Of a DNA stretch of 64,000 nt, positions 57,830-64,000 are shown piece by piece (the stretch's first letter is position 1; every line of letters starts with the position of its first letter). The notes under the pieces were generated by a model that saw only the letters and a list, made by a program, of their open reading frames with translations, was not told where the DNA came from and did not search any database. The translations under genes were made by a program, and so were the position numbers. Source of the DNA: Brachionus manjavacas (taxonomy: Eukaryota > Rotifera > Eurotatoria > Ploima > Brachionidae); contig JAHQIY010000008.1 in the NCBI GenBank assembly GCA_019054805.1, positions 605,501 to 669,500 on the forward strand, written 5' to 3'.

Positions 57830-58690
57830 CTAAATCAATACAAAGTTTAGAAAATTTTGGGGAATAATTTTGAACAGAATAATGAGTAAACAAAAAAAAA
57901 AAGTACATTTTATTATAGTATTAAACTCATCTCTGATTTTTGTTTGATCAAAGACTAATTTACCAGGATCTAGATTCATAGCTAAAGATAATGCATATCC
58001 AAGGGCAAATAAGCCACAGTCTTTGTTACCTTTTTGTTTTGTAACATTGACATGGACAACGTCAAAAAATCTAGAGCCACCCGAGAATCTTTTTAAGACC
58101 GTTTTAATAAGATTGAGATAGTGTTTAGGGTTATTAAGACTATCATAAATGAACCAATTATTAAAACTGTCAGGATCTTCGTATGAAGGATGCAAATTAG
58201 CCAAAACAATCCAGTGGTTTTCAGCATGTAAAACTTGAATAAAAACTGACTCGTGTATTGTTTCAGGATTAAAAGGTGCATTTTTGAGAGTATAATAATC
58301 AGGCCTGAATAATCCTTGGACATCATATTTCTTGTAAATCAAATTCTGGAACTCAGTAATATGAAAATTGGTCAACTCTTGATTTTTTTCTAGTTTTAAA
58401 AATTGTAAAGAAATAGGCACTCTCTCGTAATTAGTATATGAGCGGACTTCCAAGAATTGAACTTCAGATGAATCTTCTAATTTTTGTCTCTTCTTGCACG
58501 GCTCTGATACTAATATTGGCTCTGTTTTGACTAAACGTTCACTTGAAAAATTGATAAGAGCGTCGAATAGATCTTGACGAACCGGTTGATTATTAAGAAC
58601 AAATGTTTTGTAAATGTGAATCTGACTCTTAAGTATTGTGAAGAGTTCTTTTGAAAATAATTCACTTGCTTGTTCATTATTTGGTTGATC
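57830..58690 (-). pseudogene. Ulp1/C48-type cysteine protease domain of the MULE
   Basis: Open from about 58690 to 57830 on the minus strand. After a charged linker (K-K-R-Q-K-L-E-D-S-S) the domain shows the C48 catalytic layout: A-E-N-H-W-I-V-L-A-N with His coded at 58214-58216, W-F-I-Y-D-S-L-N-N with Asp at 58143-58145, and V-T-K-Q-K-G-N-K-D-C-G-L-F-A with oxyanion Gln and Cys at 58016-58018. All four residues are present, so this part looks functional. Ulp1 proteases cleave SUMO or related modifiers from proteins. The last ~25 residues after I-I-K are hydrophobic and follow an A-run, probably out of the true frame. It is joined to the transposase by a one-base slip near 58690. Confidence 0.8.
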
Positions 58691-60221
58691 TAGCTTTGAT
58701 TGTTAGATTCACAAAATCGATTGTTTTTAAAAAATCTAAGTTTTTTAGAGGGTTATCGAAAGCGATCTTCCTTTTTCTCTTTTTACCAACTTTCTCGACA
58801 TTCAGTTCTTCTTCATCTTGGTCAAATTTCATCAGACTTGTACCATATGGTTCCATAATGTGTGCAGATAATTTGTCAAAATATTGTTCAAATGTGAGAA
58901 TCAGCTTACTGAATTGTTCCTGTAATGTAACAAAAACTTGATCTTTTTTTTTGTTTTTTGATAATTGCTTTGGCTCTGCGATTGGATTACGCTCGTTTGC
59001 ATGGAATTCGCTGTGAACTTGAGACGCCGACTTTTTGATCATATTGATAAATGTTAACACATTATTTGATTTTGATGATGGAATTGACGATAATTTTGAA
59101 TGATAACCTTCGAGGTGGTTATTTGTTCGTGGACCATTGTTGTCGAAATGATTCCATGAAAATCAATACTTGCCTTGTAACCAAGTATTGACAAAATACT
59201 TAATAAATTTTAATATATCACTGTCAAGAATAACTGGAACTGTGCTCAAAATAATGTTCCAGCCAGTTTGGACATCATTGAGTGGGACAAGTGCTAATGC
59301 GCTAAATTTTCGTATCCATTATTTAAAATTGTAATCGTTGTAATAAAGTGCTTGTTTATTACATTTATTGAATAGATAACGTATAATGGCTTGATTAAAG
59401 TGAAACCAACATCCATAAATTTTTACATTTTCGAATTCGACGCTGATTGCTTGAATCATGTCTAGCTCGAAATCAGAAAGCGTTTCTTGTAAAACGATTG
59501 AACAATTATTACGAGTGAAAATTTCTTTAAGGTTAGATAAAGCTTCGACATAAGTCTCACGCTCTTTGTTCTGTAAAAGAATATAACATGCTGGGTACAT
59601 TTGGTTCTGATAATAACCATGAACGGAGAAAATTTGGAGAAAATGAGTTGGGCACGTTTTGAAAGTCCCGTCAAAATGCCATCTTACTGAATTACACAAT
59701 ATTTTCATTCCAATAGGAGACATGAAGATCAATATTCGATTTTTATTGTCTTTGTTATCAAATTGTAAAAATTGTTCGCAGTTAATGGTTGAGTATATTT
59801 CGTTGATTTGTATATCTTTTGTTTGTTTTGGATTGTTTGGTTTAGTCTGGTTCCTGTGATATCTCAAATTTGACTTAACAGTGGTGAATGGTTTCCAATA
59901 TTCGGCTATTTCATTATATGAATATTTCTCGGTTAGTTTTTGGTACTGACGGTTGTATGCATCCATGAGAGGAACGTCATGATCTTTTATGACATTTTGG
60001 ATAAGTTGCTTGAAAAACATAATGCAATCAATTTCACAGTTGGATAAAGGTGTATGGTAATGTTCTACATTATTTCTTTTTCTTGCCTCTAAGTTATAAA
60101 GTGCACTGCATTTTCTATTGACGCATCTGTACCAACTTGATTTTTTCGTTTTTTGATAACGGTGCTTTTCGAAAATAATTTGTTTGTATTCGGTGTCAAG
60201 ATATAATATTTCTTGTTCCAT
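58677..60221 (-). pseudogene. MULE transposase with zinc-finger N-terminus
   Basis: One frame from ATG 60221 to 58677 with two stops (TAA at 59319, TGA near 59170). The N-terminus has a FLYWCH/GCM1-like ribbon (S-W-Y-R-C-V-N-R-K-C-S-A...E-H-Y-H). The catalytic region reads W-H-F-D-G-T-F-K-T-C (first Asp), T-L-S-D-F-E-L-D-M (second Asp), and I-Y-G-C-W-F-H-F-N-Q-A (C-x-x-H). Between the stops and beyond comes G-P-R-T-N-N-H-L-E-G-Y-H-S-K-L, the R-T-N-N-x-x-E-x-x-H motif with the third acidic residue. The end is a Lys-rich, coiled segment (K-K-R-K-R-K) that leads into the protease. No SWIM finger was seen; the protease occupies that place. Confidence 0.8.
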
Positions 60222-60553
60222 TTTTTGATTTTAAGATTTTGATTAACAGTATGAGTAGATAAGTTATTTATTTTCATTTTCAATTTATATTTATATGACT
60301 CAACGACTTTTTAAATTAATTAATTAAAATTTTTCTTCTAATTGTTTCATTTTTATCTTAGCTTCTTTTAATATTCTTCTTATTTAATTCAAAGATAAAT
60401 TTTCTTTGAAATTAATCGCCAATCAGATTTGACATTCAATTTATTTTTTAATTGGTTTGACAATTTTACGATGACTATTTTGTTTTTTTTTCCTATGACA
60501 ATTTTTTATGACAATTTTGCACTGCACTGATACTGACAATTTTGACCCTAACC

Positions 60554-61863
60554 GTAGGCGATTTTCAATCAGTCGTCGAACAACTTTGTTTTAAAGAACC
60601 TGTAGAAACTTGTGATTTTTTAAACAATTTTGATTTTGACGATGATGACTTGTATAATTATGAAACATCATTTATTAAAGTTCAAGTTCAAGACAGTCTA
60701 GCTGACCAAATAAATAATTTAATTTGAATAGCGAGTTTGATTCTAATGAAGAAGCTTGGTACTTGTATGGTACTGGTACACAACGTAAAGGTTATAAATT
60801 GTATTCTTTTGGTTGTCGTTATACTGGCAAAAAACCGAAAATGTGTGAAGTAGAAATGGCTGAAACTGTTTATTGGCGTTGTGAAAAATATCCTAATTGT
60901 AAAGGACGTGGTACATCTCAAAGATTATTACCACTCTTTAAAGTAACACAATGTCATAATCATGAATTTAAACTAGAACTTAAAGAAGAGTTAAAAGCAA
61001 TAAATGAGTTAAAAGTGAATGCTATTCAATCCAATGATCAACCGAGGGTTTTAATTCAAAAATTACAAAGTAAAATGAGTGATCAGTGCATTGTTTCATT
61101 GCCAAAAAAAGAATCGATTCGTAGACTTATAATTCAAGAAACACTAATACTGGTCCAGGTTATAATGCACAAAGTCTAGCAGAACTAGACATTCCCGGAA
61201 GTTTACAAACCACTGAGAAAGGGAAAAGTTTTATTACGGTAACAGTGGTAAAAGCGACAAAAATCGTGTGATTTTTTTTCCTACCGATGAAAATTTAAAA
61301 CTATAGAGTACAAACAATGATTTGTATATGGATGGTACATTTGACATAGCACCGGCCATCTTTAAGCAAGTGTACACAATTCACATACTTTTCCGTGGGA
61401 CAACATTGCCAATGTTGTATGCACTTTTGCCTAACAAAAAACCGACAACGTACAAAAAGTTATTTCGTATGATTGACAATTTAATTTCTAAACGGCCCAA
61501 GTCTGTCAATTGTGACTTTGAACTAGCTGCTATCAATGCGGCAAAGTTAGTATTTGGTTGTGATATATATGGATGTTATTTTCATCTTTCACAGTCGTTT
61601 TCGAAACGAATTCAACAAGGAGGTTTAAAAAGTTGGTACAAAGACGAGAAGTTAAGACTTACTTTCAGAAAACTCAAGCGTTAGCATTTGTTAAAGAAGA
61701 AGATGTAAGAGCTTGTTTTCAATTGATCAAAGATGAAGCTCCTGATTCAGCCAAAAGTTTTCTTACTTATATTGAGAATAACTATATCGGTAGTGAATCA
61801 AAGAAGCCAAGATTTCAAATTGATTTTAAATTGACCCGGTTTAGGGAACAGGGGCTTATGTGA
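60554..61863 (+). pseudogene. FLYWCH-finger MULE transposase, truncated
   Basis: Plus-strand readings in three frames. An acidic leader (D-F-D-D-D-D-L-Y-N-Y) is followed, after a shift at 60722, by a FLYWCH-type finger: Y-W-R-C-E-K-Y-P-N-C-K-G-R and Q-C-H-N-H-E-F. Two more breaks (61160, 61260) lead to D-G-T-F-D-I-A-P at 61332 with the first catalytic Asp, N-C-D-F-E-L-A-A with the second, and Y-G-C-Y-F-H-L-S-Q-S. Another shift near 61680 precedes S-F-L-T-Y-I-E-N-N-Y-I-G. The protein stops at 61860 before the R-T-N-N-E motif and C-terminus, so the right third of the element is missing. Its left end is at 57320. Confidence 0.7.
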
Positions 61864-61869
61864 AAGGGG

Positions 61870-62365
61870 TCCGAGGCGAAGCCGAAGTGAGCAGAAGTTT
61901 AGGATCTTTTTAATTAATTAGTCTTTATTCTAATTTACCGCCTTATTTTTATTAAAATAGCGATTTTATTATTAAAATTATTAGATATGAAAATTATGAG
62001 CTTTTATATTATCAAACCAAAATTTGTTTCAAATACAATTTAAAACTAAATTTTGCATTTAGTTAAATTAAAAAATGAACAATTTAAAAATTTAAATGTC
62101 TTAATATGACTCAGATCAGATTGCGGGTATTTTGAATAGTTATTTTATTCATTTTTTTAAAAAAATGAATTATTAGAAAAGGTTTAAGAATAATTAACTA
62201 AACTCAACAGCAACAAATCCATTCATGTGCAATAATTTGTATTATACAACTCTAATATCTTCTAATTTAATATCGTCATTTTTTCAATTAATCAAATTTT
62301 CATTTATTCAATTTATCAACTTTTCAATTATTCATTTTTAATAAATTCAAATTAAACAAAAGATA
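61870..62365. other. AT-rich spacer
   Basis: GGGGTCCGAGGCGAAGCCGA at 61866 is unusually G+C-rich and resembles GGGGACCGCGGCGTAACCCT at 62648. These could be ends of one unrecognised element in direct orientation. Otherwise nothing. Confidence 0.3.
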
Positions 62366-62376
62366 TATAATAAAAC

Positions 62377-62458
62377 CAGACTTATTTTTAAGTCACAAGT
62401 CTTAAGTCAAGTCAAGTCAATGACTTTGACTTAAAACTGTGACTTAAAAACAAGTCTG
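62377..62458. mobile_element. 82-bp fold-back MITE with near-perfect 8-bp target duplication
   Basis: CAGACTTATTTTTAAGTCAC at the left is the complement of GTGACTTAAAAACAAGTCTG at the right, with one mismatch. The centre repeats AAGTC/GACTT. AATAAAAC (62369-62376) and AATGAAAC (62459-62466) flank it, an 8-bp duplication with one difference. A CAG start plus an 8-bp duplication suggests hAT-type mobilisation. Confidence 0.6.
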
Positions 62459-62469
62459 AATGAAACGTA

Positions 62470-63755
62470 TGAATAAGATAAAATATAAAGCGAATTATGA
62501 TGTAGGGCAATTTTTGTTTTTTGAAACAATCAAAATAAACACAGAATTTTTACAAAAAATTTTAAAATAAAATAAACCATAAATAAACAATATTTAGGGT
62601 TTTTTTTGAAATTAGATTAATTATAACAAAATTTTAGATAAAATAAAGGGGACCGCGGCGTAACCCTGGTTTAGGGAGTTCAATTTAGCAATAGAATGGG
62701 TTTTTTTTCTTAAATACTGCTAAAATTTTTTTATAATTAATATCTCATTGATTGATTTAGAAAATACATAAATACTGATAATTTTCTTTATTTTAATTTA
62801 ATATTTCAGTGCCAAATATCCGAATCTTTATAAATAAAATTCATTATATAAAATTGTTCATGGGTTTTAAAAAATTTTTTCAATTATAAGCGTCTATAAT
62901 AAATTAGTTTTAATTTTTGTTAATTTTCCTAATTAAAAATTTTAACGTACACTCGTTTTCACGACTTTAAGAGTAAATCTTAAATCCAATCTTTTTTCTT
63001 TTAGAGTTAATTACATTGTTTCTATGTTTATTTATATTTATTTAAAAAATAATTTTGGACAAAATCCCTTGTCTGTTTGGAATGAATATTAATTCGCCCT
63101 TTCAGCCACGTTAGCGTTAATTTTGAGATTTGTGGATACTATTTTTGGTTTTTTAAAAAATTGAAAAAACACATAAATTAGAGCAAAAAGTAAATGTAAT
63201 ACAAAAAATTGAATAATTTTGAGTTAATCAAGAAAAATATTCTTGAAAAATCGCTTGAACAATAAAAATTGTAAAAACATAAAAGATTGTTTATTTTATT
63301 TTAATTTTTTTTTAAATAGGTCGAAAGGGGTTTTCCATTTTTGATACTCTTCTGTTTTTTTTACGATAAGTGTGTGTGTTAATTTGCTTTCCACAAATTT
63401 GTCGAATAATTTATTAGCTCTAACTAATACTTTGTCTACTTTTATGTTTCTATGTTAGAACAATTAAAATTTAATTTGCTAGAAAATACCCTGAGTATGG
63501 GAAATTTTCCAAAAATAAAGCCCAAATTTAACTTTTACTCTAACAAAAAAATTGTCTTTACTATCGTAAACAAAATTAAAAATTAAAAAAATTGTAGAGT
63601 TAAGAAATAGGAAAAAAGTCAAATTTAAGCTTTTTTCTATATCTGAACTTAACTCTAATATCATTTTTAATATTTTTAACCAAGAAATATTTTCATTATG
63701 CGTTACATTATTTTAAATTTGTAATTTACATTTGAAACTTTTTTCATAACAAAAT
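62470..63755. other. AT-rich region with two MITE-like copies
   Basis: 62945-63060 and 63490-63650 resemble parts of the repeat at 52260-52475 (see there), in direct and inverted orientation. The rest shows no gene. Confidence 0.4.
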
Positions 63756-63769
63756 TGATTTATCGAATC

Positions 63770-64000
63770 TAGAGTATCCAGAACGACTAAGAAGGCTAAA
63801 ACTTACAACACTTAAAACAAGAAGAAAGAGAGGTGATTTAATACAAATGTTTAAGTTGCTCAATAATTACGATCAAGTCAACTGGTATAAACAACCAGAC
63901 AAGGTTTTTGGTGTAAATAAAACAAGAGGCAACAACTACAGGTTAAGAAGAGAAATTGTCAAAAACTGTGCACCAAGATTCAACTTTTTCACCAACAGAA
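63770..64000 (+). mobile_element. LINE ORF2 C-terminal part, continues past the window
   Basis: Open in one frame to the edge: L-E-Y-P-E-R-L-R-R-L-K-L-T-T-L-K-T-R-R-K-R-G-D-L, then I-Q-M-F-K-L-L-N-N-Y, Y-R-L-R-R-E-I-V-K-N-C-A-P-R-F-N-F-F-T-N-R. This is the segment after the RT of CR1/jockey-type elements. It is better preserved than the relic at 2456 of the same or a closely related family. The RT domain is not found upstream, so the copy appears 5'-truncated at about 63770. Confidence 0.75.

Larger units (their letters stand above)
57612..60553 (-). mobile_element. MULE carrying transposase plus Ulp1-like protease, 2942 bp
   Basis: Terminal sequences: GGAGATAGTCAAAATTGTC at 57612 and, reverse-complemented from 60553, GGTTAGGGTCAAAATTGTC. 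Both are followed by repeated AATTGTCATAA words (57637-57700; 60500-60540). GTAGGCGA flanks the element on both sides (57604-57611, 60554-60561), an exact 8-bp duplication. The whole interior is one minus-strand gene, described separately, with transposase first and protease second. A few stops and a frameshift make it inactive now, but the ends and target duplication are clean, so the insertion is relatively young. It landed in another MULE's coding region. Confidence 0.85.

Overview
This is an extremely AT-rich, intron-containing animal sequence. The evidence is short introns of about 50-260 bp with GT..AG borders, host genes of clearly metazoan type (CEP78, SSR3/TRAP-gamma, UBL4, TBCB, a TALE homeobox gene, an animal-type alpha-amylase), and a dense litter of decayed non-LTR retrotransposons and Mutator-like (MULE) DNA transposons. 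The combination fits a small-genome spiralian such as a monogonont rotifer (Brachionus-like). That placement is an inference from composition and gene types, not something I could test. No CRISPR array, tRNA or rRNA was seen.

Layout. 1-15 kb is a gene desert with LINE relics (2.5, 11.6 kb), a possible piggyBac-like relic (1.6 kb) and short MULE remnants (13.1 and 13.8-14.6 kb). 15.2-29.2 kb (minus) appears to be one CEP78 gene whose five 5' exons (26.0-29.2 kb) are separated from its last, coiled-coil exon (15.2-16.4 kb) by a ~9.6 kb intron. That intron is filled with transposon debris, including a 2.2 kb MULE derivative with a perfect 9-bp target duplication and a LINE nested inside it. 29.8-31 kb holds a LINE relic split by a palindromic MITE. 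31.8-32.6 kb is an intact single-exon LRAT-domain gene bracketed by a ~125-bp, near-perfect inverted repeat. 34.9-35.6 kb is an intact TALE homeobox gene. 36-41 kb is again transposon-rich: a LINE, a 1.1 kb element with ~360-bp terminal inverted repeats, and an internally deleted MULE.

41.8-54.7 kb is the gene-dense block: a proline-rich protein (minus), SSR3 (minus, 4 exons), alpha-amylase (plus, 6 exons, 504 aa), UBL4 (plus, 4 exons, 137 aa) and TBCB (minus, intronless). These are housekeeping or digestive functions (ER translocon, tail-anchored protein targeting, tubulin folding, starch digestion) and show no sign of forming a pathway together.

55.2-61.9 kb is a stack of nested transposons. 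A MULE transposase is cut in frame by a TA-flanked Tigger/pogo element, which is itself cut by a small AT-hook element. Next to it, a FLYWCH-finger MULE is cut by a 2.94 kb MULE with TIRs and an 8-bp target duplication. This last element encodes a transposase followed by an Ulp1/C48-type cysteine protease, and it is the most unusual system in the window. 62-64 kb contains MITEs and the 3' part of another LINE running off the edge.

A recurring theme is a set of at least nine degenerate elements that share a C-terminal AT-hook-like tail (RGRP/RKRG type). Several of them are framed by their own short, reiterated subterminal 'word' (for example TAGCTAATT, GTATCTAATT, AATTGTCATA).
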